Positions 26,011-36,098 are shown, counted from the stretch's first letter. The stretch: DNA of 64,000 nucleotides from Nostoc sp. JL33 (GCF_017114985.1 NZ_JABXKP010000074.1:1-64000), one strand, 5' to 3'. Translations and numbers: made by a program. The notes: generated by a model not told the origin, from the letters alone.

Positions 26011-27465
26011 TTAATTAGTGGGTCGGAATTCAGCTTTTATCCTCTGGGCAATGGAAGTAGCTTCACGGCGAATCCTCTCAGGGTCAAGCGTGAGCATCTG
26101 ACGTTTTTGCATTAGAACTTGCCCATTTACAATCACAGTATCAACATCTTGGGCATCTGCTGCATAAACCAGATGGGAAATGACATCGTAAAGCGGGAGC
26201 AAGTGTGGTTCTTTAAGCTGGACTTGAATTAGGTCTGCTTGAAGTCCCACCTTAATTGCACCAATTTTATTTGATAAGCCGAGTGCTTCTGCACCGCCAA
26301 GTGTTGCCATACGCAAAACTGTCTTAGCCGGTACAGCAGTGGGGTCAAGGGTAGTCCCTTTATGGATGAGGGCGGTGAGGCGAATTGCCTTCCACATATC
26401 AAGAGTGTTATTCGACGCCGCTCCATCCGTACCTAGACCAACCTTAATTCCGGCTTTCAGCATCGCCGGAATCGGCGCAAAGCCAGAAGCCAGTTTCAAA
26501 TTCGAGTCAGGATTGTGGATAACACCAACACCGCGTTTGGCCAGCAGGGCGATTTCACTTGCGTTAGGCCAGACAACGTGTGCGGCAAATACACGCGGCT
26601 CCAGAAAACCCAGATTTTCTAGATGTTTTACTGGGGTTGCATTATAGCGCTGCTGCACATCTTTAACTTCAGTTTGTGTCTCTGCCAGGTGAATCGTCAA
26701 CGGGACATCGTATTGACGCGCAGCCTGAATAGCCTGTCCCAGATGCTCTGGCGAGACGGTGTAGGGAGCGTGTGCAGCAATAGCTGGTACTATACGTTCG
26801 TTCTTGCCTTTCCAACGTTTCACAAAATTTATCGCCGAGGCAAAGGCATCATCCCATCCTTTGAAACCAGGGCTAGGAAAATCTATTGACGAGGGCGCAA
26901 TAATGGCGCGTAAGCCGCATTCATTAACGACTTTGGCAGCGACATCCGGCTGAAAGTACATATCAACAAAGGTTGTTGTACCACCACGTATCATCTCCCA
27001 GCAAGCAAGCTGTTCGCCAACGCGGACAAAATTTTGATCAACGAATTTCCCTTCTGCTGGGAAGATGTAATTCTGAAGCCAATCCTCTAACGCTAAGTCG
27101 TCTGCAAGACCGCGAAACAGAACCATTGCTGAGTGAGAGTGACCATTGACAAGACCCGGCATCAACACCAGACCCTCGCCTGGAAGCGTCCTGTCGGCTC
27201 TGTAAGATGCCATGATTTTGTATTGTGTGTCTACCGCAACAATTTTGCCATCCCTAATGGCGACTGCCCCATTCTGAATGACGGGTTGTGCCTTGTTCAT
27301 AGTAACGATGAAATCGCTACCCACAATCAGTTCTACTCTTTGCTGGCCTTGATTGCCGAAATTATAGTTACTCTGAGCAATAACTATCTGACCGAAAAAG
27401 ACAAACAACGTCGTACAGACAAAAAGAACTAACAGCTTATAGGATTTTGTCAGATGATATTTCAC
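26011..27465 (-). CDS. exported amidohydrolase (MTA/SAH deaminase-like)
   Basis: A 484-residue metal-dependent hydrolase of the TRZ/ATZ / MtaD group. Metal and substrate motifs: GLVNGHSHSAMVLFRGLADD (HxH), AIAAHAPYTVSPE, LTIHLAETQTE, and VGLGTDGAASNNTLDMW (catalytic Asp). The C-terminus has GLQADLIQVQ, the usual composite domain. The N-terminus is a clear signal peptide (LLVLFVCTTLFVFFGQIVIAQ), unusual for this mostly cytosolic family, so it may act on periplasmic or external purines or other amines. No neighbours suggest the substrate. Confidence 0.85.
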   Translation of the reverse strand: MKYHLTKSYKLLVLFVCTTLFVFFGQIVIAQSNYNFGNQGQQRVELIVGSDFIVTMNKAQPVIQNGAVAIRDGKIVAVDTQYKIMASYRADRTLPGEGLVLMPGLVNGHSHSAMVLFRGLADDLALEDWLQNYIFPAEGKFVDQNFVRVGEQLACWEMIRGGTTTFVDMYFQPDVAAKVVNECGLRAIIAPSSIDFPSPGFKGWDDAFASAINFVKRWKGKNERIVPAIAAHAPYTVSPEHLGQAIQAARQYDVPLTIHLAETQTEVKDVQQRYNATPVKHLENLGFLEPRVFAAHVVWPNASEIALLAKRGVGVIHNPDSNLKLASGFAPIPAMLKAGIKVGLGTDGAASNNTLDMWKAIRLTALIHKGTTLDPTAVPAKTVLRMATLGGAEALGLSNKIGAIKVGLQADLIQVQLKEPHLLPLYDVISHLVYAADAQDVDTVIVNGQVLMQKRQMLTLDPERIRREATSIAQRIKAEFRPTN

Positions 27466-27626
27466 TCTAAAATATCCTTGTTGGATTTTTCTGGTGACTT
27501 TATCATCCGTCTAATTGCTACCAATTTCACAATTAAAAATTGTGTTTTATACCAATCTATTTCTAAACATTCTTCACACTTGGTAGTCGTAAATAGGGCT
27601 ATTTCATAACTCTCATCAGAGAAAAA

Positions 27627-28445
27627 TCAAGGGCAAAATCTGAAAATAAAATCTCGAATCTCGATCGCCACAACCCCAGCACAAGATTCTGGTAAATCGT
27701 TTCCAGCATGGGCAATCATTTTCAACTCAACTTTCGGCATCAGTTGAGTATAAACCCGGCTCTTGGCTAAAGCATCGGGTGTATCTTGGCCACCTTGTAA
27801 AATCAAAACCGGGACATCTATCATGTAAAGCTGCTTTTGCACTAATTCCGCCTCAATTTCTGCTTGTCGCCGTTTGAAAAGTAACTGGCAACCTATGGGG
27901 TAACGCAACAACTCTTGACGTAATTGCAAGTCTTGGGCAATTTTTTCATGCCAACCCAGAATTTTACTGAAGGGAGTTAGCGATCGCAACAATTTTACTA
28001 TTAGTGCTGGATAATTCAATAATCGCCGCATTTTCCGGCAATACTCTTCTTGTCCTGCTATCTCTACACCCTCTGGTGCTAGCAATACCACACCATCAAC
28101 TTTTTCTGGATACTTTAAGGCATAACTAGCAGCAATCCAACCGCCAAGAGAATGCCCTACTAAATATACTTTTTCTAGCTTGACAGCTTGCACGAATTCA
28201 GCTAAACACTCTACTTGTAAATCTATCGAATGGTGGATATTCGGATTTTCTGATTCACCAAACCCTAACAAATCAGGTGCGAAGCAATGGAAATCCTGTG
28301 CAAGAGACTCCATCACAGATAACCATTGACTGCTCTCATTCCAAGCACCATGTAAAAAAATTATAGGAGTTTTTTCACCGACTTCACGCCAGAATATCAG
28401 CCCTTGAGAAAGCTTTCTCCGGGAGTTACGGAATAGTGTATCCAT
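27627..28445 (-). CDS. alpha/beta hydrolase
   Basis: A 272-residue alpha/beta-hydrolase-fold protein. The oxyanion-region motif is FLHGAWNESSQW, the nucleophile elbow is VGHSLGGW (serine), the acid is probably in LILQGGQDTPDA, and the histidine is in KMIAHAGND. The length and the cap-like insert at about residues 130-200 fit the family. The substrate is unknown. A Nudix gene lies upstream on the same strand with an 84-bp gap. Confidence 0.87.
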   Translation of the reverse strand: MDTLFRNSRRKLSQGLIFWREVGEKTPIIFLHGAWNESSQWLSVMESLAQDFHCFAPDLLGFGESENPNIHHSIDLQVECLAEFVQAVKLEKVYLVGHSLGGWIAASYALKYPEKVDGVVLLAPEGVEIAGQEEYCRKMRRLLNYPALIVKLLRSLTPFSKILGWHEKIAQDLQLRQELLRYPIGCQLLFKRRQAEIEAELVQKQLYMIDVPVLILQGGQDTPDALAKSRVYTQLMPKVELKMIAHAGNDLPESCAGVVAIEIRDFIFRFCP

Positions 28446-28529
28446 TTTAAATTACTAGTTAACTTTTAGCACCATAATAAATAGTCATTAGCATCTGACA
28501 AAAAACAAATCACTAATGACAAAATATTA

Positions 28530-29024
28530 TTATGCCAATGTTGTCAAGCCCTTCAAGTAGTCTTGCAACTGCCGGGTATGGTCGTGAGACATCTGTCCTG
28601 AAGGTAGGAAATTCGGACAGAAAGCTTGGATTTCCATGACTTCCAAAGTATCCTTAATCTCCATTGTCCCATGCACCTCGGCTTCAACCACAATACAAAT
28701 TGAATGGATTCTGGGATCGCGGTCTGGTGCGGAGTAAACTCCTACCAAACGATTAATTTTCACCACTTCTAACCCCGTTTCCTCCATCAATTCTCGGCGG
28801 ACTGTGTTGGGAATATCTTCTCCCCAATCCACCATGCCTCCAGGCAATGCCCAAAGACCATCATCACGTCGCCGAATCAGTACTATCCGGCCATCGGGTA
28901 AAATTGGGATGATACTAGTGCCAGTAATGGGATGACGAAATATAATACCCAATACTGTTTGTCCAATACGCCATAAGCTACGTGTGGACTGGACAGCTGC
29001 CGGAAAAAAAGCAATAACGTTCAA
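28530..29024 (-). CDS. Nudix hydrolase
   Basis: A 164-residue hydrolase with a full Nudix box: GGMVDWGEDIPNTVRRELMEETGLEV, matching GX5EX7REUXEEXGU. An N-terminal hydrophobic helix may attach it to the membrane or simply be a leader helix. Such enzymes clear nucleoside diphosphate-X compounds. The substrate is not evident. Confidence 0.9.
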   Translation of the reverse strand: MNVIAFFPAAVQSTRSLWRIGQTVLGIIFRHPITGTSIIPILPDGRIVLIRRRDDGLWALPGGMVDWGEDIPNTVRRELMEETGLEVVKINRLVGVYSAPDRDPRIHSICIVVEAEVHGTMEIKDTLEVMEIQAFCPNFLPSGQMSHDHTRQLQDYLKGLTTLA

Positions 29025-29445
29025 TCTTCAAAATTTATGTATTGTATTCCATAGTTCTCTACCACTTACATAGACTCAACTGATAAAATTTTTATTGAGT
29101 TTTGTTTTATACAAAGATGTTTGTGGGTTGAGATTTTATTCTCACGATTTACGTAGAATATTGTTAATTCTAACATCAAGTTTCAAGAGAAGCACTGTAT
29201 TCATATATACATAATATTTTTTAAATCAGAAACCTTTTCAGTTTATAACTAACATTAGCCTTGCGTAAACCAGCTATCACTAATACTTTTTCAGCACACA
29301 TTCAAAAAAGTAATCTGAATGATAAGCTATAATCCATAATTCAGAATTGAGAAGAGAAAATTAAGCGGAGTTTAAGACCGCCACCTAAATTCTTGATAAT
29401 ATGGATTGGTTTATTCCCAGAACAACAACTAGTTAGCTAATTTAC
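29025..29445. other. AT-rich intergenic region
   Basis: 421 bp with no supported gene. It ends with the TTTAC that precedes the left end of the transposon derivative at 29446. Confidence 0.4.
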
Positions 29446-29475
29446 CGAAATTAATGGGTTTAAAGCCCTGTCCTT

Positions 29476-29617
29476 CTAGGACGGCTTTTGTTCTATCAGT
29501 GATCGAAGAAACTCCCTGATAATATCTGTTTTGGTTCGCTTTGCTTTTTTTGCGTATCGCTCAATGGCTTTCATCTCTTAAGAGTGAAACTCTAACGTGC
29601 AACTGTTTTTCAAGCAT
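29476..29617 (-). pseudogene. frameshifted RHH gene of the transposon derivative
   Basis: From an ATG at 29617 the minus strand reads MLEKQLHVRVSLLRDESH-stop. Shifting one base inside the region gives EMKAIERYAKKAKRTKTDII then REFLRSLIEQKPS-stop, ending at the same place as the RHH gene of the intact element (common tail KPS-stop, common GRTKTD/KRTKTD turn). One single-base frameshift therefore explains the break. Confidence 0.7.
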
Positions 29618-29799
29618 TTAGTGTACTAATGTGCTACACTAATTATAGTGGAAAGGTAATCAACCACTTAAAAAACCTAGCTGTTGAAAGACAAAGCACG
29701 CTTACCTTGACAATTAAATCTATGCGGTTCTACTGCATTGTTCTAGTTTGTTCCTAGCAGTAAGTAAAAAATTTATAGGAGCTAGACGACTCAGATTTT

Positions 29800-30020
29800 T
29801 GAAACAAATAGTTTCAAACCTTCACAGGACTTGCACGGCAGTTGCTTGGCTGTCGGCATAGCCGCCCAACGCACTGCCTCAGCAATGCAACTAGGGTAGG
29901 GCATACCCAAAGTTAACGCTTGGGGAGAGTCCCACCTCTGGGCTAGGTAACGCAAGGAACCTAGTTTAAGTGGTCTCGTTGAACCAAGAATCCCCGTCCA
30001 TTTATGGCGGGGAGTGTCAA
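29800..30020 (+). ncRNA. omega-RNA-like right-end region without tnpB
   Basis: The interval retains several stem-forming stretches (for example GGGAGAGTCCCACCTC and the closing CCCCG/CGGGG hairpin followed by GTGTCAA), as in right-end guide RNAs of TnpB elements. The coding part of tnpB is gone. Assignment rests on position and right-end pattern only. Confidence 0.35.
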
Positions 30021-30244
30021 ATGTCTTTGATGGATTTGAATCTAAGAAAAGGTATTTTTCCTCTAGGTGGTGGGAATAATTATAAATTTTTATTGACACA
30101 ATAAGGTTGAATGCGGTAGACTAGTACATTGTTTAAAGCGTATTGATTGCTGCACTAGGCTACAAATATCAATAACATTGGTAACTGATATTGCCTACGT
30201 GATGCCTAGTTGCTACTTTTTTGTTGTTTATTAATGAGGTGAAC

Positions 30245-30409
30245 ATGGCCAAGCGCCGTAACCCGAAAAAAGAAAAGGCGCTACGGAACCAGGCGTATGC
30301 CAGAAAGTTTCGTAAACGGACTACGACAGGAAGAATGCAGAGAAGGTTCCAACAAAGACCACCAAAGAGTGAGGAAGAAGAAGGCGCAGCAGCAGCTGAC
30401 ACTGAATAA
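30245..30409 (+). CDS. small basic conserved protein
   Basis: A 54-residue protein MAKRRNPKKEKALRNQAYAR followed by KFRKRTTTGRMQRRFQQ and an acidic tail SEEEEGAAAADTE. The strongly basic front suggests RNA or ribosome binding, but I know no function; similar small proteins occur in cyanobacteria. GAGGTG lies five bases before the ATG, which is preferred over a TTG 24 bases upstream. It converges on argH. Confidence 0.6.
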   Translation: MAKRRNPKKEKALRNQAYARKFRKRTTTGRMQRRFQQRPPKSEEEEGAAAADTE

Positions 30410-30479
30410 GCTGCCTGCTTAAATCCTTGTTATTTGGTTTATTTAGTTTTTAGGGCGCACATTTGTACGCCCTTATTTA

Positions 30480-31868
30480 TTACTCGACAGCGATTTGAGC
30501 GCGGGCGGTTATGAGTGCTTTGCTTACTTGTAGAAAGCCAGTACCACCGTAACTGTTGCGGGCTGCCACAACTTGACGAGGGGATATTGCCTGATAAATA
30601 TCTGCTGCAAATGCCGGATGTATTTGTTGCCACTCCTCTAATTTCAAATCTTTCAGGAGTTTACCTGCGGCAATACTAGTTTTTACCACCTTACCCACAA
30701 GGTTGTAAGCTTCCCGGAAAGGGACACCCCGTGCTGCCAGATAATCTGCTACATCGGTAGCATTGGAAAAATCTTCCGTCACGGCTGATGCCAAGCGCTG
30801 GGTACGAAATTCCAAGCCTTCCCTAAGCAAAATCGTCATCGCTTCTAGAGAGGCTTTGATTGTGTTGACGCTATCAAATAGACCTTCTTTATCTTCTTGT
30901 AGGTCTTTGTTATATGCCAGGGGTAGCCCCTTCATAATTACTAACATCGCTTGGAGATGACCGAATACACGTCCTGTTTTCCCCCGCACCAATTCTGGTA
31001 CGTCGGGGTTTTTCTTTTGGGGCATGATACTGGAACCCGTGGCACAGCTATCTTTGAGGGTGACAAAACGGAACTCTTCAGATGACCAAAGAATGACTTC
31101 TTCTGCAAGACGGCTGAGGTGAACCATAATCAAGCTAGCAGCACACAAGAATTCGATCGCAAAATCGCGATCGCTGACTCCATCAAGGCTGTTAGCATAA
31201 ATATCGTCAAAATTCAAGAGTTTGGCTGTGTAGTGGCGGTCAATGGGGAAAGTCGTTCCCGCTAAAGCACCGCATCCCAAAGGTGAGATATTGACGCGGC
31301 GAGAAACATCTCCTAAGCGTTCCCAGTCGCGTTGCGCCATTTGAAAGTATGCCAAGAGGTGATGAGCTAAACTCAGGGGTTGGGCGCGTTGTAGGTGAGT
31401 ATAGCCAGGAATCAGGGTTTCAACGTGCTTTTCGGCTATATCTAATAAAACGCCTTGAAATTCTCGCAATTCGCTTTTGATTTGCTGGATTTGGTCGCGG
31501 AGGTAGAGTCTGGTATCGGTGCCAACTTGGTCATTACGCGATCGCGCCGTATGCAGCTTTTTACCGACATCGCCGACAATTTCTGTCAGTCGTCGTTCAA
31601 CTGCAAAATGTACATCTTCAGCATCAACACCAGGCTGAAATTTACGCTGGCGGTACTCTTGGCGAATTTGCTCCAAACCGGCAACCAGTTGTTCTCCTTC
31701 TTGTTGGGAGATAATGCCCGTGTGAGCGAGCATTTTAGCATGAGCTTGAGAACCCGTGAGGTCATATTCTATTAATTCAATATCAAAACCTATACTGGCA
31801 TTAAAACGAGCGATCGCTGGATGCAACGCTGATTCAAATCGCTGGCTCCAAGTTTCTTCTTTGGTCAT
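30480..31868 (-). CDS. argH: argininosuccinate lyase
   Basis: A 462-residue enzyme of the fumarase/aspartase superfamily that splits argininosuccinate to arginine and fumarate. Signature segments: [33 protein letters not shown] (catalytic His) and [16 protein letters not shown] (flexible catalytic-serine loop). Length is standard. It stands alone. Confidence 0.97.
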   Translation of the reverse strand: MTKEETWSQRFESALHPAIARFNASIGFDIELIEYDLTGSQAHAKMLAHTGIISQQEGEQLVAGLEQIRQEYRQRKFQPGVDAEDVHFAVERRLTEIVGDVGKKLHTARSRNDQVGTDTRLYLRDQIQQIKSELREFQGVLLDIAEKHVETLIPGYTHLQRAQPLSLAHHLLAYFQMAQRDWERLGDVSRRVNISPLGCGALAGTTFPIDRHYTAKLLNFDDIYANSLDGVSDRDFAIEFLCAASLIMVHLSRLAEEVILWSSEEFRFVTLKDSCATGSSIMPQKKNPDVPELVRGKTGRVFGHLQAMLVIMKGLPLAYNKDLQEDKEGLFDSVNTIKASLEAMTILLREGLEFRTQRLASAVTEDFSNATDVADYLAARGVPFREAYNLVGKVVKTSIAAGKLLKDLKLEEWQQIHPAFAADIYQAISPRQVVAARNSYGGTGFLQVSKALITARAQIAVE

Positions 31869-31992
31869 AAATATTATGAGGGGAGTGGGGAGTGGGGAGT
31901 GGGGAATGGGAAATGATGATTTAGGAAGAAGAGGAAGACAATTTTCCTGATTTCCCTACTCCCTACTCCCTATTCCCCACTCCCCCCTAGAT

Positions 31993-32199
31993 TTAACCGT
32001 AGCTAGTTAGATTCCGAATCATATAGCCAATGACTAAACCAATCAACAATGCCCAGACTTGACCTGTCTGTATAAAGTGGCTCCAAGCTTTTTGAATCTG
32101 ACCCATAACGTCTGGATCAGTAATTGTTTGTGCTAGTGCTGTCAAATTTACAGGCAACTGCCAAAATAACTGAGATATCAAATCGCTGTAATGGCTCAT
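31993..32199 (-). CDS. small single-span membrane protein
   Basis: A 68-residue protein, MSHYSDLISQLFWQLPVNLT..., with one C-terminal hydrophobic segment (VWALLIGLVIGYMIRNLTSYG). No family is recognised. It is preceded upstream by larB (107 bp) on the same strand. Confidence 0.55.
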   Translation of the reverse strand: MSHYSDLISQLFWQLPVNLTALAQTITDPDVMGQIQKAWSHFIQTGQVWALLIGLVIGYMIRNLTSYG

Positions 32200-32306
32200 A
32201 TTTGGTGATTAAGAAGTTGGGGGTGGCAAATTTCAGTATCAGTTGATTTTTTACAGTCATTACTGACAGTGTACTGAAACTTGCAGTATAACTTTAATGT
32301 CTTAAC

Positions 32307-33095
32307 TCAAGATGCAGCCGATGCCAACCGCAATTTCTCGGCAGTCCGCAAAATTTGCCCCGCCAAAACTGCTGCACCAAAACCATTATCGATATTTACT
32401 ACGCCTACTCCCGCAGCACAAGAGTTAAGCATTGTCAATAAAGGTGCTAAACCGCCAAAACTTGCGCCATAACCGATGCTGGTGGGTACGGCAATCACAG
32501 GACAACTCGCTAAACCCGCAACAACGCTCGGTAAAGCGCCTTCCATCCCCGCCACGACAATCAACACTGATGCTGACTCAATCAGGTGGCGGTTACTTAA
32601 TAAGCGGTGAATCCCAGCAACGCCAACATCCCAGAGGCGCTTGACGCGCAAACCAGAAAGTTCAGCAGTTACAGCGGCTTCTTCAGCAACGGGTAAATCG
32701 GCCGTACCAGCAGAAAGAATGCCAATTTCACCTGCAAATTGTGGTTCGATGGTAGGGGGAGCGATCGCACAAATTCGCGCCGATTCGTAATATTGCAAAC
32801 CGCTAACTTTTGATTGCAGTGCGGCATAAACTGCTGGTTCAATGCGGGTTGCCATCACCACCGGATTACGGAGGCGCATCACCTCGATAATTTGAGCAAT
32901 TTGATCGGGAGTTTTACCAGGGCCCCAAATCACCTCTGGGAAACCTGTTCTTAGCTGGCGATGGTGGTCAATTTTGGCAAACTCGCCCACAGATTCATAA
33001 GTTAAATCTTTGAGTGAGTCTAATGCCGTATCTGGCGTAACTTTACCATTGGCAACCGCTTCGAGGAGCGATCGCAAACTTTTTTCATCGGTCAT
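32307..33095 (-). CDS. larB: LarB, nickel-pincer cofactor biosynthesis carboxylase
   Basis: A 262-residue protein with an AIR-carboxylase (PurE)-like C-terminal domain: ILSAGTADLPVAEEAAVTAELSG, VVAGMEGALPSVVAGL and VPTSIGYGASFGGLAPLLTMLNSCAAGV. LarB carboxylates and hydrolyses nicotinic acid adenine dinucleotide for the Ni-pincer cofactor of lactate racemase. LarC and LarE genes are not in this window. Confidence 0.9.
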   Translation of the reverse strand: MTDEKSLRSLLEAVANGKVTPDTALDSLKDLTYESVGEFAKIDHHRQLRTGFPEVIWGPGKTPDQIAQIIEVMRLRNPVVMATRIEPAVYAALQSKVSGLQYYESARICAIAPPTIEPQFAGEIGILSAGTADLPVAEEAAVTAELSGLRVKRLWDVGVAGIHRLLSNRHLIESASVLIVVAGMEGALPSVVAGLASCPVIAVPTSIGYGASFGGLAPLLTMLNSCAAGVGVVNIDNGFGAAVLAGQILRTAEKLRLASAAS

Positions 33096-33133
33096 TTGTC
33101 ATTTTTCCTGATATTTTTAGTGATGACTAATGC

Positions 33134-34924
33134 CTAATCGGTTACTTTCAGTTCGTAAAGATTCCAGAATGGGCCACCAAGAGCAGTATATTGAATTCCT
33201 TGAAAGCGATCGCGCACTGCTTGCAGATTCAACCTCTCAACTAAATGAATAAACGGCAACTGTTCTGAGGCGATGCGCTGATATTCGTAATAAATTTCCT
33301 TGCGCTTGTTTTCATCCAATACCTGTGCGCCTTTAATGTAAAGGCTGTCAATTTCCTTTTCCCAGTCGGAAACTACCCAGCCAGTTATGGGTGGATCTCC
33401 CGCTTGTGGCCCCAAATTAAATGCGTGGGACGCACCAGCAATCCTCCAGATATTGCTAGCGCCGTGGGGTTCAATACCGCCTCCAGCAAATCCTCCCAGG
33501 TAACAATCCCAATTCTGCGTAACTTTAAGTTTTTCTAGATAGGAATTGAAGCTGAGAATTTGCAAATCTACTTGAATCCCAATATTAGCGAGATCCCGCC
33601 TGATTTGAGATGCCATATCTCCTCTAACTTTTCTTTCCGAATTCGTTAAGAGTGTAAACCTGACTCGGTTGCCATCAGCATCTACAAGCTGATTTTGAGC
33701 GTTATATTTGAACCCAGATTGTAACAGTAATTTTTTAGATTTATCTGGCTCATAATTATAGACCTTTAACCCTTTTTCGGGAGGGAGGAAGTAGGGACTT
33801 TTGACATAAACAAATGAATTTTGTAGCTCACCAAGTCCCCGGTAAGCATTTGTTTTCATTGTTTCGCGGTCGAGTGCATAGGCTATAGCCTGCCTGAATT
33901 CCTTTTTATTAAACCAGCTAGATTTAATTGGGTCTACTAAAAGTTTACCCTGAGAATTCTTAGCTTTACTAAGATTGAAAGCAATAAAAGTCGTACTTGT
34001 GTCTGGCCCGCCGTTATAAATTTCAAACTTCGCCCGTTTTTCTTCTCGCTTCAGCAAACTAAAACCTTCAGGAGGAACTTCTAAATCATCCAATTGCCCA
34101 GAGCGAAAACTAATCAACTGGTTTTCAGTAGATTCAATAATTTGCCAAACAATGCGCTCAATATAAGGCTGAGGATTACCTTGAGCATCTTTGCGCCAGT
34201 AGTATGGATTACGGCGAAATATAACTCGCTGACTGGAAACGTAACTTTCCATCACATAGGGGCCGTTACCAACAATTTGTTTAGGGTCGGTGCCTGTTCC
34301 CCACATTGAGAGGAACTTAGGATTTCCACCAGATCCATTTGTGCGAATAGCTTCCTGTAGAGCATGGGCTGGCATAATTGGGATGCCGCCTACATATCTT
34401 AAAAAAGGAGCAAACGGTTCCTGTATGGTAAATTCAACCCGACGCTCATCGATTTTTTTAACCTTTGGCAAACTACCCTTGTCACCAATTCTGAGGGCAT
34501 CTTTGGTAGAAGTGGGAATTTTGGGATTCAGGTAGATTTCGTTATAAGTAAAGACAACATCATCAGCAGTCATTGGCTGACCATCTGACCATTTAATTCC
34601 TGATCGCAGGGTGATCACAATTCGCTGACCATCTTTAGAAACTTCCCAGGCTTCTGCTAAAGCAGGCTCTAGTTTTGTGGTTATGGGATTCTCATTAATT
34701 AATGAATCATAGAGGAAGCCAAAAACGCTATATGCTGATTCATTCAGAGCATAATTAAAAGTTGAAGGCTCACTCAAAACTGCGGTGACGACTTGCGGCA
34801 CTTGAGCAGCTGCGCTTTTGAAGTTAGCTGGGTTGCAGGCGGTAAGTGTAAGTGCTGTTGCTGTCAGAATTATTGGCAACCAAAAATGTTTAATTGCCAG
34901 AAATATTTTCCTAAAAGATTTCAT
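33134..34924 (-). CDS. peptide-type ABC transporter substrate-binding lipoprotein
   Basis: A 596-residue solute-binding protein of family 5 (DppA/OppA). A lipoprotein signal ends LTLTACNP, with Cys the probable lipidation site (about 30). The domain is typical: EPALAEAWEVSKDGQRIVITLRSGIKWSDGQPMTADDVVFTYNE, then the RQAIAYALDR helix and a C-terminal RIASEQLPFIHLVERLNLQAVR. It would bind oligopeptides, nickel complexes or similar in the periplasm. No permease or ATPase gene is adjacent. Confidence 0.9.
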   Translation of the reverse strand: MKSFRKIFLAIKHFWLPIILTATALTLTACNPANFKSAAAQVPQVVTAVLSEPSTFNYALNESAYSVFGFLYDSLINENPITTKLEPALAEAWEVSKDGQRIVITLRSGIKWSDGQPMTADDVVFTYNEIYLNPKIPTSTKDALRIGDKGSLPKVKKIDERRVEFTIQEPFAPFLRYVGGIPIMPAHALQEAIRTNGSGGNPKFLSMWGTGTDPKQIVGNGPYVMESYVSSQRVIFRRNPYYWRKDAQGNPQPYIERIVWQIIESTENQLISFRSGQLDDLEVPPEGFSLLKREEKRAKFEIYNGGPDTSTTFIAFNLSKAKNSQGKLLVDPIKSSWFNKKEFRQAIAYALDRETMKTNAYRGLGELQNSFVYVKSPYFLPPEKGLKVYNYEPDKSKKLLLQSGFKYNAQNQLVDADGNRVRFTLLTNSERKVRGDMASQIRRDLANIGIQVDLQILSFNSYLEKLKVTQNWDCYLGGFAGGGIEPHGASNIWRIAGASHAFNLGPQAGDPPITGWVVSDWEKEIDSLYIKGAQVLDENKRKEIYYEYQRIASEQLPFIHLVERLNLQAVRDRFQGIQYTALGGPFWNLYELKVTD

Positions 34925-34947
34925 AGTTCAATATGTGAATAGTGTAA

Positions 34948-35547
34948 TTAATTTGATTGAGATTGTAGCCAACCAAGGAAGTTTTGGGTTTTATTGAAAT
35001 ACTGAATGCCATTCTCTCGTAAAACCTCTATAACTTCACGTCTGCCAAATTCTTTAGAATTAGCGCTTAAAAATAATTTATTTTCATTAGGATGTAAGCC
35101 AGCATGAAAAATTATACACTCCAAGATCACTCTATCTATAATGTGCTTATCAAAAATTTCTCTATTTAACGTTTCTTGAAAAATACCCGTACTTAATGTA
35201 ATCATTTCTGATTTGCTGACAAGCTGATTAAAAGCTACATCAAAACGTTCTTTAACTTCGTTATTTCGTTCAAGAAAGCTAGTTCTTGATTGCTCTAGGA
35301 GAGACAGTAGTAATCGTGCATTATCTGAATTATCTCGCTCTGCTTGATTAATTTGTATATCTAACTTCCTGAGGAAATCTAGATTATATTTTTCTTCTTG
35401 TTCCAATGTTGTCAATGATTCTACAAAACAAATACTTGGCACTACTAGACGTAAACAAGAGGGTGTATTTTGCAGTAATTCTTGTGCTTGTGAATCTTGC
35501 CCTTTAGCAATACTCATCAACAAATTATTTTCAACGTAAATTATCAC
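34948..35547 (-). CDS. PIN-like domain protein
   Basis: A 199-residue protein with a likely PIN nuclease fold: MIIYVENNLLMSIAKGQD, then VPSICFVESLTTLEQ, IIDRVILECIIFHA and FLSANSKEFGRREV. The first acidic residue, usually Asp in MIIYVDTN, is Glu here; the E in CFVES and D in IIDRVIL are at PIN-like positions. A long helical insert (about 55-130) is unusual for VapC toxins, and no antitoxin gene adjoins. Enzyme activity is uncertain. Confidence 0.55.
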   Translation of the reverse strand: MIIYVENNLLMSIAKGQDSQAQELLQNTPSCLRLVVPSICFVESLTTLEQEEKYNLDFLRKLDIQINQAERDNSDNARLLLSLLEQSRTSFLERNNEVKERFDVAFNQLVSKSEMITLSTGIFQETLNREIFDKHIIDRVILECIIFHAGLHPNENKLFLSANSKEFGRREVIEVLRENGIQYFNKTQNFLGWLQSQSN

Positions 35548-35597
35548 TGCTATCCTCGTGAGTCTTCGATATTTTTACCGATTGTTTCAAATAAATG

Positions 35598-36083
35598 TTA
35601 CTCTGAAGCTACTAGTAAAACAACAGCATAAGCACATATACCTTCTTCGCGTCCAACGGGGCCTAATTTTTCGTTGGTGGTAGCTTTAATGCCAATTTGA
35701 TTTGGTTCTAATTCTAAAACCGCCGCTAGTTTGTCGCGCATATTGTGAATATGCGGTTTTAATTTCGGACGTTCTGCTACTACCACCGAGTCAATATTTC
35801 CCACTTGCCAGCCTTGATCCCGAATTAGCTGATGTACTTGAGCTAATAGTACTAAACTATCTGCTCCCGCCCATTTGGGATCGCTAGGCGGAAAATAATG
35901 ACCAATATCTCCTAAGGATAACGCCCCAAGCATGGCATCCATAATCGCGTGGGTTAGCACATCAGCGTCACTGTGACCCAATAAACCCAGTTCATGGGGA
36001 ATTTGAATTCCACCTAAAATTAAAGCGCGATCGCTCACCAGTTGGTGAATATCGTAGCCGTTACCAATACGAATTTTTGTCAT
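35598..36083 (-). CDS. ispF: 2-C-methyl-D-erythritol 2,4-cyclodiphosphate synthase
   Basis: A 161-residue enzyme of the MEP isoprenoid pathway. [34 protein letters not shown] (zinc and substrate motif SDADVL), [14 protein letters not shown], and the C-terminal [25 protein letters not shown] are diagnostic. The internal Met is preferred to one five codons upstream. It supplies precursors for carotenoids and the phytyl tail used by ChlG. Confidence 0.95.
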   Translation of the reverse strand: MTKIRIGNGYDIHQLVSDRALILGGIQIPHELGLLGHSDADVLTHAIMDAMLGALSLGDIGHYFPPSDPKWAGADSLVLLAQVHQLIRDQGWQVGNIDSVVVAERPKLKPHIHNMRDKLAAVLELEPNQIGIKATTNEKLGPVGREEGICAYAVVLLVASE

Positions 36084-36098
36084 TTGTTCAGTTGTCAT

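Larger units (their letters stand above)
29446..30020 (+). mobile_element. tnpB-deleted IS200/IS605-type derivative
   Basis: The left end AATGGGTTTAAAGCCCTG plus the GTCC-TTCTA-GGAC hairpin matches the left end of the element at 19878. The right end GAATCCCCG...CGGGGAGTGTCAA (to 30020) matches its right-end pattern. Between them are a frameshifted RHH gene, a promoter-like stretch, about 130 bp of non-coding DNA in place of tnpB, and a structured right-end region. It is a non-autonomous relic that could in principle still be mobilised in trans. Confidence 0.7.

Noticed and set aside
29791-30099. Minus-strand reading frame of about 100 codons
   Set aside because: Antisense to the right end of the IS605-type derivative; low-quality protein sequence.
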